The notes under the pieces are model-generated. The model made no database searches. It had not been told where the DNA came from and was given only the letters and a program-made list of their open reading frames with translations. A stretch of 64,000 bases of DNA, taken from Lawsonibacter hominis (GTDB taxonomy: Bacteria > Bacillota > Clostridia > Oscillospirales > Oscillospiraceae). The stretch is from contig NZ_JACOPP010000007.1 of NCBI RefSeq assembly GCF_014287895.1, positions 62,001 to 126,000 of the forward strand, given 5' to 3'. A program made the position numbers and the translations under genes. Of the stretch, positions 1 to 7,862 are shown one piece after another; positions within the stretch are counted from its first letter, which is position 1; each line of letters opens with the position of its first letter.

Positions 1-1
1 T

Positions 2-328
2 CTCTCGGTCCCATCGCCCCAGCTTCAGGAGAAGCTGGCCGACAAGGTGGTCGCCGAGGGACTCTCCGTCCGCCAGACCGAGGCCCTGGCCAAACGGCTC
101 GCGGCGGGCGAAGCCACCCCCCCGCCCCGTCCGGAGGGCCCCGATCTGAGCATCTATCTGAAGGAAGCGGAACGGACCCTGGGCGCCCGGTTCGGCCGGA
201 AGGTCAGCATCGTCTCCGGAAAGCGCAAGGGCCGGATCGAACTGGAGTATTATGGCCCCGACGACTTGACCGCGCTTCTCGATCTGTTGGAGAAGGCCCC
301 CTCCGCCGGAAGGGGGGAGCTGCTGTGA
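2..328 (+). CDS. parB: Chromosome-partitioning protein ParB (Spo0J), C-terminal part
   Basis: These are the last 108 residues of ParB, the CTP-dependent DNA clamp that loads at parS near the origin and helps segregate chromosomes. The reading frame is open at the window edge, so the CTP-binding domain and HTH lie outside. The visible start (LSVRQTEALAKRLA) resembles the region just after the ParB HTH. The end (GRIELEYYGPDDLTALLDLL) matches the conserved C-terminal dimerisation domain. The stop overlaps the next start by 4 nt (GTGA). A perfect parS site 582 bp downstream supports the call. Its usual partner parA is probably just upstream, outside the window. Confidence 0.9.
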   Translation, partial: LSVPSPQLQEKLADKVVAEGLSVRQTEALAKRLAAGEATPPPRPEGPDLSIYLKEAERTLGARFGRKVSIVSGKRKGRIELEYYGPDDLTALLDLLEKAPSAGRGELL

Positions 329-900
329 GCGCCGAACGCGATCCGCACCAGGGCGGCGCGCTCCAGCACGATGCGGAGCACGAACGCCCCCATAAAAAAA
401 ACTCCGTCCTCTTTTATTTGATGATCCTGTTTGCCGCCGCCTTTCTTCTGCTGCTGCTCTCCTATTTTATGCAGCAGCGGGTGAATCAGGAGGCCCTGGA
501 CGATCTGGAACAGACCTCCAATTCCGCTGTGGAATCGCTGGAGAACCTGATCGCGGAGCGGGACGCGCTGAAGCTTCAAGTTTCCGCGCTGGAAGCGGAG
601 CGCGATACGCTCCAGGCCGAATGGGAGGCGTCCGCGGATACCGCGCAGAAGGCCCGGGACGGTCTGATGGCGGCCATGGATCAGGTGGATGCGCTGAACA
701 AACTGAATCAGCTGCGCACCCTTTATAATCAGCGGCGCTATTCCCAGGCCCGCACCCTGCTGGCCGAATGGGAGGCCGCCGCTCCCGGCGGGCTGGAAGC
801 CTCCCTCCAGGCGGTCAGCGACGCTATGGGTCCCGCGGAACGGGAGCTTTACGACCCGCTGGAGGCCTACCGCCAGCTGAGCGAATGGCTGGAGCAATGA
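325..900 (+). CDS. Hypothetical single-pass membrane protein with coiled coil
   Basis: I do not recognise this 191-residue protein. It has a charged, His-rich N-terminus (residues 1-27), one hydrophobic segment (about 29-48, VLFYLMILFAAAFLLLLL), then a long heptad-like region (about 52-125) rich in Glu, Leu and Ala that looks like a coiled coil, and a C-terminal helical part. The likely topology is N-in with an external helical domain. The GTG start overlaps the parB stop and is preceded by an AGGGGGGAG ribosome binding site, so it is translationally coupled to parB. Its place between parB and serS suggests a cell-envelope or chromosome-organisation role, but that is only context. Confidence 0.75.
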   Translation: MSAERDPHQGGALQHDAEHERPHKKNSVLFYLMILFAAAFLLLLLSYFMQQRVNQEALDDLEQTSNSAVESLENLIAERDALKLQVSALEAERDTLQAEWEASADTAQKARDGLMAAMDQVDALNKLNQLRTLYNQRRYSQARTLLAEWEAAAPGGLEASLQAVSDAMGPAERELYDPLEAYRQLSEWLEQ

Positions 901-909
901 CAAGACCTC

Positions 910-925
910 TGTTTCACGTGAAACA
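910..925. promoter_or_regulatory. parS: parS centromere-like site
   Basis: TGTTTCACGTGAAACA is a perfect 16-bp palindrome and an exact match to the bacterial parS consensus bound by ParB. It lies 10 bp after the stop of the gene that follows parB and upstream of serS. ParB loads here and spreads, so this marks origin-proximal DNA. Confidence 0.95.
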
Positions 926-984
926 GCGGGGCGGGCCCCGCGCAAACAAACGACCCAAGTAATGACAAGAAAGGCGGATAAACC

Positions 985-2301
985 ATGATCGATCTTAAGT
1001 TCCTCCGGGAAAACCCCGAGGCTGTCAAAGAGAATATCAAAAAGAAGTTCCAGGAGGAAAAGCTGCCCCTGGTGGATCAGGTGCTGGCCCTGGACGCCGA
1101 AAACCGGCGCACCATCCAGGAGGCCCAGGACCTGCGCACCGCCCGAAACGCCCTGTCCAAGCGGGTCGGCATGCTGATGGGCCAGGCCAAGAAAGACCCT
1201 TCCAAGCTTGCTGAGGCCGAGCAGGCCAAAGCCCAGGTAAAGGCCAACGCCGACCGGCTGGCCGAACTGGAGCAGGAGGAGGACCGGCTGGCCGGTGAGA
1301 TCCGCAGGATCATGCTGGTCATCCCTCAGATCATCGACCCCTCCGTGCCCCTGGGTCCCGACGACTCCGCCAACGTGGAGGTAGCGCGCTTCGGAGCGCC
1401 TCTGGTGCCCGACTACCCCATCCCCTATCACACCGAGATCATGGAGTCCTTCGCCGGCATCGACATGGACGCAGCCGGGCGGGTGTCCGGCTCCGGCTTC
1501 TACTACCTGCTGGGCGACATCGCCCGCCTGCACGAGGCGGTCCTGGCCTACGGCCGCGACTTTATGATCGCCAAGGGCTTCACCTACTGCATCCCCCCCT
1601 TCATGATCCACGGCAACGTGGTGGAAGGCGTTATGAGCCAGACCGATATGGACGGCATGATGTATAAGATCGAAGGCGAGGACCTGTATCTGATCGGCAC
1701 CTCCGAGCACTCCATGATCGGCCGCTTTATCGACCAGATCCTGCCCGAGGACAAGCTCCCCCAGACCCTCACCTCCTATTCCCCCTGCTTCCGCAAGGAA
1801 AAGGGCTCCCACGGCATCGAAGAGCGGGGCGTCTACCGCATCCATCAGTTCGAGAAGCAGGAGATGATCGTGGTCTGCAAGCCCGAGGACTCCATGCAGT
1901 GGTACGAGCAGATGTGGCGCTACTCCGTGGAACTCTTCCGAAACTTTGACATCCCCGTGCGTCAGCTGGAGTGCTGCTCCGGCGATCTGGCCGACCTGAA
2001 GGTCAAATCCTGCGACATCGAAGCCTGGTCGCCCCGGCAGCAGAAGTATTTTGAGGTCTGTTCCTGCTCCAACCTGGGCGACGCCCAGGCCCGGCGGCTC
2101 AAGATCCGGGTCAAGGGCGAGGAAGGCAGGACTTATCTGCCCCATACCCTCAACAACACCTGTGTGGCGCCGCCCCGCATGCTCATCGCCCTGCTGGAAA
2201 ACAACCTTCAGGCCGACGGCAGCGTAAGGATCCCCAAGGTGCTCCAGCCCTATATGGGCGGCAAGGAGCGGCTGCTCCCAAACAAAAAGAAGGAGGACTG
2301 A
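985..2301 (+). CDS. serS: Seryl-tRNA synthetase
   Basis: Class II synthetase that charges tRNA-Ser (and tRNA-Sec where present). At 438 residues it has the usual length. Residues 1-110 form the helical tRNA-binding arm, a long Lys/Glu/Ala-rich coiled coil. The catalytic core follows, with the TSEHSMIGRF segment, motif 2 (FRKEKGSHGIEERGVYRIHQFEKQE) and a C-terminal motif 3 (NNTCVAPPRMLIALLENN). The ATG is preceded by AAGGCGG. The gene shares an operon with mscL only 3 bp downstream. No T-box leader is visible in the 84 bp upstream, which hold parS instead. Confidence 0.97.
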   Translation: MIDLKFLRENPEAVKENIKKKFQEEKLPLVDQVLALDAENRRTIQEAQDLRTARNALSKRVGMLMGQAKKDPSKLAEAEQAKAQVKANADRLAELEQEEDRLAGEIRRIMLVIPQIIDPSVPLGPDDSANVEVARFGAPLVPDYPIPYHTEIMESFAGIDMDAAGRVSGSGFYYLLGDIARLHEAVLAYGRDFMIAKGFTYCIPPFMIHGNVVEGVMSQTDMDGMMYKIEGEDLYLIGTSEHSMIGRFIDQILPEDKLPQTLTSYSPCFRKEKGSHGIEERGVYRIHQFEKQEMIVVCKPEDSMQWYEQMWRYSVELFRNFDIPVRQLECCSGDLADLKVKSCDIEAWSPRQQKYFEVCSCSNLGDAQARRLKIRVKGEEGRTYLPHTLNNTCVAPPRMLIALLENNLQADGSVRIPKVLQPYMGGKERLLPNKKKED

Positions 2302-2304
2302 AGT

Positions 2305-2727
2305 ATGAGCAAGCAAGAGAAAACCACCGGCTTTTTCGCCGAATTCAAGCAGTTCATCGCCCGTGGCAATGTGATGGATATGGCCGTGGGCGTCATTATC
2401 GGCGGCGCGTTCAAGGCCATTGCCGACTCCCTGGTGGCGGACATCATCAACCCCATCCTGGGCATCTTCGCCGGAGGAAACAGCGACCTGTCCAATCTGG
2501 CCCTCCATCTGCCCGGCGGCGGGGATCTGATGCTGGGCAACTTTATCAACGCCATTCTGAACTTCCTCATCATGGCCTTTGTGGTCTTCTGCATCATCAA
2601 GGGCCTCAACGCCTTCCACCGGAAGAAGGAGGAGCCCGCCGCGCCCCCCGCGCCGCCGGAGCCCTCCGCGGAAGAGAAGCTGCTCACGGAGATCCGCGAC
2701 CTGCTGAAGGAGCAAACGGATGCCTGA
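2305..2727 (+). CDS. mscL: Large-conductance mechanosensitive channel MscL
   Basis: Homopentameric inner-membrane channel that opens at high membrane tension and releases solutes during hypo-osmotic shock. At 140 residues it is typical. An amphipathic N-terminus (FFAEFKQFIARGNVMDMAVG) leads into TM1 (VGVIIGGAFKAIADSLVADIINPILG), a periplasmic loop, TM2 (about residues 80-105, FINAILNFLIMAFVVFCIIKGL) and a charged C-terminal helix (EEKLLTEIRDLLKEQ). The start has an AGGAGG site at the end of serS, and the stop overlaps the next gene by 8 nt. Confidence 0.95.
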   Translation: MSKQEKTTGFFAEFKQFIARGNVMDMAVGVIIGGAFKAIADSLVADIINPILGIFAGGNSDLSNLALHLPGGGDLMLGNFINAILNFLIMAFVVFCIIKGLNAFHRKKEEPAAPPAPPEPSAEEKLLTEIRDLLKEQTDA

Positions 2728-3076
2728 GCCGCGCCAGGACCGGCCCCAGGACGAAACGGAACCCTATGTCCCCGCCTCCCCCGTCAAGCGGATCCTCGCC
2801 TGGACGGGCGTGGCCTATATGGTGATCTTCGTGCTGCTCAATCTCTATCCCTTCTTTCGGGGCGGCGAATACCTGCGGGGCGTCGGTCCCCTGCTGGTCT
2901 GCCCCGGCTGTCTCGGGCTGGGCGCCGTGGCCGTCTGGCAGCTGCGCCAAAAGGAGTGCGCCTCCAGCCGCAAGGCCGCCATGCTCGCCCTGGCCATTGC
3001 CTGCGCCGTCGTGCTGATACTGGGCCTGCTGGACGGGCTTCCCGCTCTGGTGGCCGGGCTGGGAGGACACGCATGA
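2720..3076 (+). CDS. Hypothetical membrane protein
   Basis: Unrecognised 118-residue integral membrane protein. Three hydrophobic stretches are visible at about residues 26-46, 55-77 and 90-112, separated by short polar loops, and the N-terminus is charged. The start lies inside the end of mscL (8-nt overlap) with AAGGAG upstream. Its stop overlaps the rsmG start (ATGA), so it belongs to the serS-mscL-rsmG transcription unit. No catalytic motif is seen. Confidence 0.7.
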   Translation: MPEPRQDRPQDETEPYVPASPVKRILAWTGVAYMVIFVLLNLYPFFRGGEYLRGVGPLLVCPGCLGLGAVAVWQLRQKECASSRKAAMLALAIACAVVLILGLLDGLPALVAGLGGHA

Positions 3077-3783
3077 AGGAGCGTATCGAACGGGGCCTGA
3101 CTGCGCTGGGGATCGACGCCCCCGGCGGGGCGGCGGCCCTTGCGGAATACGGCCGCCTGCTGCTGGAGCAGAATCAGGTCATGAATCTGACCGCCATCAC
3201 CGCGCCCGATCAGGTGGCCGACCTGCACTTTTTGGACTGTGCGGCGCTTTTGAACGCGCCGGGGATCTCCTTCGCCGGAAAATCCCTGATCGACGTGGGC
3301 ACCGGCGCCGGCTTCCCCGGTCTGCCGCTGCGCATTCTGGAGCCCACAATTCGGCTCACCCTGCTGGACAGTCTGGGCAAGCGGGTCTCCTGGCTGGAGC
3401 AGGCCTGCACCGCCCTGGGCGCCCAGGATGTGAAGTGCCTTCACGCCCGCGCGGAGGAACAGGCCCTGCTGCCCGGCTTCCGGGATTGCTTCGATCTGGC
3501 CGCAGCCCGGGCGGTGGCGCCGCTGGCGCTGCTGTGCGAGCTCTGTCTGCCGTTTGTGGCGGTGGGCGGCTTTTTCCTGGCCATGAAATCGGTGGACTGC
3601 GGCGCGGAACTGGAGCAGGCCGGACGCTGTGTCTCCCGTTTGGGGGGGCGGCTGCACAAGAGCTGGGACTACGAAATTCCCGGTGCGGGCGTGGCCCATC
3701 GTCTGGTTATTGTGGAAAAGATTTCCTCAACTCCCAAGGGATATCCCCGCCGTTGGGCAAAAATTCAGAAAGCCCCGCTTTGA
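3073..3783 (+). CDS. rsmG: 16S rRNA (guanine-527-N7)-methyltransferase RsmG (GidB)
   Basis: SAM-dependent enzyme that makes m7G527 in 16S rRNA. The 236-residue product shows the Rossmann SAM motif LIDVGTGAGFPGLPLRIL at about residues 72-89, LLDSLGKRVSWLEQ, and the AAARAVAPLALLCEL segment typical of the family. The ATG at 3073 was chosen because it overlaps the upstream stop (ATGA) and the protein begins there as in homologues; an in-frame upstream extension is not family-like. rsmG normally sits beside mnmG near the origin. Here it follows mscL and a membrane protein, and mnmG is absent from the window. Confidence 0.95.
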   Translation: MKERIERGLTALGIDAPGGAAALAEYGRLLLEQNQVMNLTAITAPDQVADLHFLDCAALLNAPGISFAGKSLIDVGTGAGFPGLPLRILEPTIRLTLLDSLGKRVSWLEQACTALGAQDVKCLHARAEEQALLPGFRDCFDLAAARAVAPLALLCELCLPFVAVGGFFLAMKSVDCGAELEQAGRCVSRLGGRLHKSWDYEIPGAGVAHRLVIVEKISSTPKGYPRRWAKIQKAPL

Positions 3784-3817
3784 CGGTAATTTTGCCGCCA
3801 TTTTGCACAAAAAACGA

Positions 3818-3846
3818 TTGATTCGTTTGACAAACCATGCTATTCT
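3818..3846 (+). promoter_or_regulatory. Possible sigma-A promoter of minD
   Basis: TTGATT (3818-3823) and TATTCT (3841-3846) have a 17-bp spacing. A better -35 (TTGACA, 3827-3832) is present but has no well-spaced -10. This is the only gap between rsmG and minD. Confidence 0.35.
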
Positions 3847-3874
3847 ATAAATTGGAACGGACAGGAGGAACGCT

Positions 3875-4615
3875 ATGGCCACTTCGATCGTGATCACCTC
3901 CGGCAAGGGCGGTACGGGAAAGACCTCCCTCACCGGCGGAGTCGCCTCCTGTTTGGCCGCCCTGGGGCACCGGGTCCTGTGCATCGACATGGACATCGGC
4001 CTGCGCAATCTGGACCTTTCCCTGGGCCTGAGCGACCGGGCGCTGATGGATTTCACCGACGTGCTGGAGGGCCGCTGCTCCCTGGAGCGGGCGGCGGTGG
4101 CGCATCCGGTCATCCGCGGGCTTTATCTGCTGACCGCCCCCATCCTGCTGCCGGTGCGCCCCCTGTCCGGGCAGGCCATGGCGCAGCTGGTGCGCCAGGC
4201 GAAAGAGGACTTCGATTTTGTCCTGATGGACTCCCCCGCCGGTCTGGGCGAGGGATTCCAGCTGGCGGTGTGCGCGGCCGACCGGGCCGTGGTGGTCTGT
4301 ACTACCGACGCCTCCGCCCTGCGGGACGCGCAGCGAACAGTGGCCCTGCTGCGCGGGCGGATCTCCCGCATCCATCTTGTGGTCAACCGGGTGCAGCCCA
4401 GGCTGCTCAAGCGCCTGCATACCACCATCGACGACGCCATGGATACCGCCGGCCTGCCCCTGCTGGGCGTGGTACCGGAGGACCCCCAGGTGATGCTCTG
4501 CGCCAACCGGGGAGAACCGCTGATCCTGGCGGCCAGCCGCGGGGCCGCCGTGGCCTATCTGAACATTGCCAAACGCCTGTTGGGGCAGCGCTCCCCGCTG
4601 ATGAAGCTGAAATAG
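3875..4615 (+). CDS. minD: Septum-site/cell-division ATPase MinD family
   Basis: Deviant Walker-A P-loop ATPase of the MinD/ParA class, 246 residues. The motif SGKGGTGKTSL lies at residues 9-19, switch I-like IDMDIGLRNLDLSLGL at about 42-57, and Walker B-like FVLMDSPAGLGEGF at about 116-129. The last residues (YLNIAKRLLGQRSPLMKLK) can form the amphipathic membrane-targeting helix that distinguishes MinD from soluble ParA. It probably binds the membrane in its ATP state and positions division. No minC, minE or divIVA is adjacent, so a MinD-like orphan role is possible. Confidence 0.85.
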   Translation: MATSIVITSGKGGTGKTSLTGGVASCLAALGHRVLCIDMDIGLRNLDLSLGLSDRALMDFTDVLEGRCSLERAAVAHPVIRGLYLLTAPILLPVRPLSGQAMAQLVRQAKEDFDFVLMDSPAGLGEGFQLAVCAADRAVVVCTTDASALRDAQRTVALLRGRISRIHLVVNRVQPRLLKRLHTTIDDAMDTAGLPLLGVVPEDPQVMLCANRGEPLILAASRGAAVAYLNIAKRLLGQRSPLMKLK

Positions 4616-4642
4616 AAGAGCAGATAAGAGAGGTAACGAGCC

Positions 4643-5059
4643 ATGAATATTGCACTGATGAGCCACGATCGGAAGAAAGAGCTGATGGTCCAGTTTTGCA
4701 TCGCATACTGCGGCATCCTGTCCAAGCATACGATCTGTGCCACCAACACCACGGGTAAGCTTGTAGCCGAGGCCACCGGTCTGCCGGTCAGCCTCTTCCT
4801 CTCCCATGCCCATGGCGGCAGCCAGCAGATCGGCGCGCGCATCGCCTACAACGAGATCGATATGGTCCTCTTCTTTTCCGATCCTCAGTCCAACGACCTG
4901 GATGCGGACCTGAACTATATCACGCGCCTGTGCGACCAGTACAACATCCCCTTCGCCACCAACGTGGCCACCGCCGAGATGCTCATCCACGGCCTGGAGC
5001 GGGGCGACTTGGACTGGCGGGATATCATCAACCCCAAAACAAAGCCCTTTACCGCGTAA
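4643..5059 (+). CDS. mgsA: Methylglyoxal synthase
   Basis: Converts dihydroxyacetone phosphate to methylglyoxal and phosphate, the entry to the glycolytic bypass used when phosphorylated sugars accumulate. The 138-residue product matches the family in length. Visible family features are the N-terminal IALMSHDRKKELMV, the phosphate-binding TNTTGKL segment, SHAHGGSQQIGARIA, and LFFSDPQSNDLDADL followed by ATNVATAEMLI. It lies 27 bp after minD with its own ribosome binding site (AGAGAGGTAACGAGCC). The hisS T-box leader follows. Confidence 0.95.
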   Translation: MNIALMSHDRKKELMVQFCIAYCGILSKHTICATNTTGKLVAEATGLPVSLFLSHAHGGSQQIGARIAYNEIDMVLFFSDPQSNDLDADLNYITRLCDQYNIPFATNVATAEMLIHGLERGDLDWRDIINPKTKPFTA

Positions 5060-5127
5060 CCAGAGCGCATGCTCCCGGCGCCGCCTGCGGCGGCGCGGCG
5101 GAGCATGCGGGAAAGCGCGCCGTTCTC

Positions 5128-5156
5128 TTGACTTTTTTCGGAAAATGAGATACCAT
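5128..5156 (+). promoter_or_regulatory. Promoter of the hisS T-box transcript
   Basis: TTGACT (5128-5133), 17-bp spacer, TACCAT (5151-5156). It lies directly upstream of the T-box leader. Confidence 0.6.
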
Positions 5157-5159
5157 CAA

Positions 5160-5400
5160 TAGCACCGCGACGACGGGGCATGAGTAGCCCGGATACCGCC
5201 GGACAGAGAAAAACGCCATGGCTGAAAGCGTTTACGGCAAGGACCGGGGGAAAGACGGCCTCAGCAGCGGGTATGGAGACATACACGGCCCGCTCCCCGT
5301 AACCGGAGCAAAAGGGCGGCTCTGCGGCCGCTGAACATGGGTGGCACCACGAAAGCAGGCGCTTTCGTCCCGTGATACGGGATGAGAGCGCCTTTTTAAG
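5160..5400 (+). promoter_or_regulatory. T-box riboswitch leader of hisS
   Basis: Tandem RNA leader that senses uncharged tRNA. The diagnostic antiterminator bulge sequence TGGGTGGCACCACG lies at 5338-5351. An intrinsic terminator follows, with stem AGGCGCT (5357-5363) / AGCGCCT (5387-5393) and a TTTT run. A GAGTAG (AGTA-like) motif typical of the Stem I specifier loop lies near 5180. The downstream gene implies tRNA-His sensing; I could not fix the specifier codon by eye. Confidence 0.88.
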
Positions 5401-5500
5401 GTCATTCCGGGCGGGCGCAGGCTCTTTGCAGAATCCCTTGACGCCGCGCCTGCGGCGTTCCGGCGCCCGCCGGATACGGTTCATAAAGGAGGATACCCCA

Positions 5501-6862
5501 ATGGCAAAATTGAAACCCCGCACCCTCTCCGGCTTTCTGGAGCTGCTGCCGGAGCGGCAGGTACAGTTTGAGCGCATGGTGGAGACCCTGCGCCGCACCT
5601 ACTCCCTCTATGGCTTCACCCCGCTGGACACCCCCCTGATCGAGGCCAGCGAGGTGCTGCTGGCCAAAGGCGGCGGCGAGACGGAAAAGCAGATCTACCG
5701 CTTTACCAAGGGGGACACCGACCTGTCCCTGCGCTTTGATCTGACGGTCCCGCTGGCCAAATACGTGGCCCTGCACCAGAACGAACTCGCCTTTCCCTTC
5801 CGCCGGTTCCAGATCGGCAAGGTCTACCGGGGAGAGCGGGCCCAGCGGGGCCGCTTTCGGGAATTTTATCAGGCCGACATCGACGTCATTGGAGACGGCA
5901 GCCTGGACATCCTCAACGAGGCGGAGATCCCTTCCATCATCTATAAAACGTTCACCGCCCTCGGGCTGAAGCGCTTTAAGATCCGGGTAAACAACCGCAA
6001 GGTGCTGGGCGGGCTGTTTGCCCTGCTGGGGCTGGAGCGGCAGAGCGCGGACGTGATGCGCACCATCGACAAGCTGGAGAAGATCGGCGCGGAACAGGTA
6101 CGCGCCATCCTCGTGGACGACTTCGCCGTCCCCGCCGCCACCGCCGGACAGCTGCTGGAGCTGCTCTCCACCGCCGACCCGCTGGCCTCCCTGGCGGCCT
6201 TGAAGGGGCGCAGCGCGCTCCTGGATCAGGGTGTGGAGGAGCTGAACACCGTGGTCCGCTCCATGTCCGCCTTCGGCGTTCCGGAAGACCACTTTACGGT
6301 GGACCTGACCATTGCCCGGGGCCTGGATTACTACACCGGCACGGTCTACGAGACTGTCATGCTGGACCACCCGGAGATCGGTTCCATCTGTTCCGGGGGG
6401 CGTTATGATAACTTAGCGGAATACTACACCGATAAACAACTGCCCGGAGTAGGCATTTCCATCGGTTTGACCCGTCTGTTCTTCGTTTTGGAGGATCAGG
6501 GCTACCTGAACGACCACCTGCTCACCGCCCCGGCGGACGCGCTGATCCTGCCCATGACCGAGGACCTCTCCCCCGCCATCTCCTTTGCCACCACCCTGCG
6601 GGATGCGGGCATCCGGACGCAGCTGCACGGCGAGAAGAAGAAGTTCAAGCAGAAGCTGGCCTATGCGGACAAGCTTTCGATCCCCTACGCGGTCTTCCTG
6701 GGGGAGGACGAGGTGAACGCCGGGAAGGTCACCGTTAAGGACCTTTCTTCCGGCGCGCAGCAGACCCTCTCCCCGGCCGAGGCCGTGCTCCTGATCCAAA
6801 CCGGCCTGACCGCCCGGCAGGGCGGCACGCCTATTTTAGAACCGGAGGGAACCAACCAATGA
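5501..6862 (+). CDS. hisS: Histidyl-tRNA synthetase
   Basis: Class II synthetase for tRNA-His, 453 residues from the chosen ATG. Motif 2 is visible in FRRFQIGKVYRGERAQRGRFREFYQADIDVIG, the histidine-specific motif in IARGLDYYTGTVYET, and motif 3 in GVGISIGLTRLFFVL. A C-terminal anticodon-binding domain follows (about residues 345-435). The start at 5501 was chosen for AAGGAGG immediately upstream and the conserved MAKLKPRTLSGF beginning; the frame stays open upstream into the T-box terminator, which cannot be coding. The stop overlaps the next gene (ATGA). Regulation is by the T-box leader. Confidence 0.96.
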   Translation: MAKLKPRTLSGFLELLPERQVQFERMVETLRRTYSLYGFTPLDTPLIEASEVLLAKGGGETEKQIYRFTKGDTDLSLRFDLTVPLAKYVALHQNELAFPFRRFQIGKVYRGERAQRGRFREFYQADIDVIGDGSLDILNEAEIPSIIYKTFTALGLKRFKIRVNNRKVLGGLFALLGLERQSADVMRTIDKLEKIGAEQVRAILVDDFAVPAATAGQLLELLSTADPLASLAALKGRSALLDQGVEELNTVVRSMSAFGVPEDHFTVDLTIARGLDYYTGTVYETVMLDHPEIGSICSGGRYDNLAEYYTDKQLPGVGISIGLTRLFFVLEDQGYLNDHLLTAPADALILPMTEDLSPAISFATTLRDAGIRTQLHGEKKKFKQKLAYADKLSIPYAVFLGEDEVNAGKVTVKDLSSGAQQTLSPAEAVLLIQTGLTARQGGTPILEPEGTNQ

Positions 6863-7812
6863 AAAGGCTCGTGTGTATGATCCTGTCCCTGGCCCTGTGC
6901 CTGTCCCTGAGCGTCCCCGCCCTGGCCGTGAGCGTGGAGAACCGTTTCCCCGACAAGCAGACCTATCGTGGCTTTACCGACGTGCTGGAGCGGGACTGGT
7001 TCTATTCCGCCGTCAATACCTGCTACCGGGTCGGCCTGATGAACGGCACCAACGCCGGTTTCCAGCCCAATAAGGTGCTCACCGCAGGCGAGGTGGCGGC
7101 CATTGCCGCGCGTATCCACGCCACCGTGAACGACGCCGTGCTCCCCGCCCCTTCCACCGATCCCTCCCTCCCCTGGTACCAGCACTCCATGGACTACCTG
7201 TCCGGTCTGGGCGTGAGCCTGCCCGACGGCGCCAAAAACGCCACCCGGCTGGAATTTGTGCAAATGCTCTCCGCCGTGCTCACCGACGAGCTTTTGGAGC
7301 CCATCAACACCATCACCGCCCTGCCCGACACCAGCGACGCCGCCGTGCTGCGCTTCTACAACGCGGGGATCCTGACCGGCGTGGACGACTACGGCACCTT
7401 CTCCGGCGGCAAGACCCTTACCCGGGCGGAATGCGCCGCCATGGTCTCCCGCATCGTGCGCACCGCCCAGCGGCAGTCCTTCACCCCCGCCGACGCGCGC
7501 TCCTTCCAGGCCGCCGGGATGGAGCCCGCTACCGTGCTCTTCTCCCTGGACGGGCGCACCGTCACCGCCAGGGAGTTCCTGCCCCTGGTCATGGAGCGCA
7601 TCCGCTTTTTGGAGGGGCAGTGCAAAGGCGGCTATATGGACTTCAACTGGAACAACCTCCATGGGGACCTGACCTACCGGGAGGACGTGCTCCAATACGC
7701 CATGGATCACCTCGATGTGAGTGAGCGGATCGGTACCGCCGCCTATCAGAATTTTGACGTGCAGGTCTTCTACAGCACCCTCATCGACCTGCGGGGCGGC
7801 GCACCCCTTTGA
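6859..7812 (+). CDS. Secreted S-layer homology (SLH) domain protein
   Basis: 317 residues with a clear signal peptide (MKRLVCMILSLALCLSLSVPALA). SLH-like repeats follow: FTDVLERDWFYSAVNTCYRVGLMNGTN (about 33-60), a second at about 94-130, and a third (FYNAGILTGVDDYGTFSGGKTLTRAECAAMVSRIV, about 163-197). SLH modules attach proteins to cell-wall polymers. The C-terminal 90 residues (FSLDGRTVTAREFLPLVMERIRF...) weakly recall the N-terminal chaperone segment of PrsA/SurA foldases; this is only a guess. The start overlaps the hisS stop by 4 nt, so it is co-expressed with hisS and under the same T-box control. Confidence 0.8.
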   Translation: MKRLVCMILSLALCLSLSVPALAVSVENRFPDKQTYRGFTDVLERDWFYSAVNTCYRVGLMNGTNAGFQPNKVLTAGEVAAIAARIHATVNDAVLPAPSTDPSLPWYQHSMDYLSGLGVSLPDGAKNATRLEFVQMLSAVLTDELLEPINTITALPDTSDAAVLRFYNAGILTGVDDYGTFSGGKTLTRAECAAMVSRIVRTAQRQSFTPADARSFQAAGMEPATVLFSLDGRTVTAREFLPLVMERIRFLEGQCKGGYMDFNWNNLHGDLTYREDVLQYAMDHLDVSERIGTAAYQNFDVQVFYSTLIDLRGGAPL

Positions 7813-7862
7813 TGATATCGCGTTATATTTTTAGCTGATTATACGAATTGGAGTTGATTTTC

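Noticed and set aside
250..2715. Very long open frame (821 codons) on the minus strand opposite serS and mscL
   Set aside because: It is antisense to clearly conserved serS and mscL, has low-complexity His/Gly/Leu-rich translation typical of the complement of high-GC genes, and no family features.
7848..7862. TTG start for aspS five codons upstream
   Set aside because: The TTGGAG there is the ribosome binding site for the ATG at 7863.
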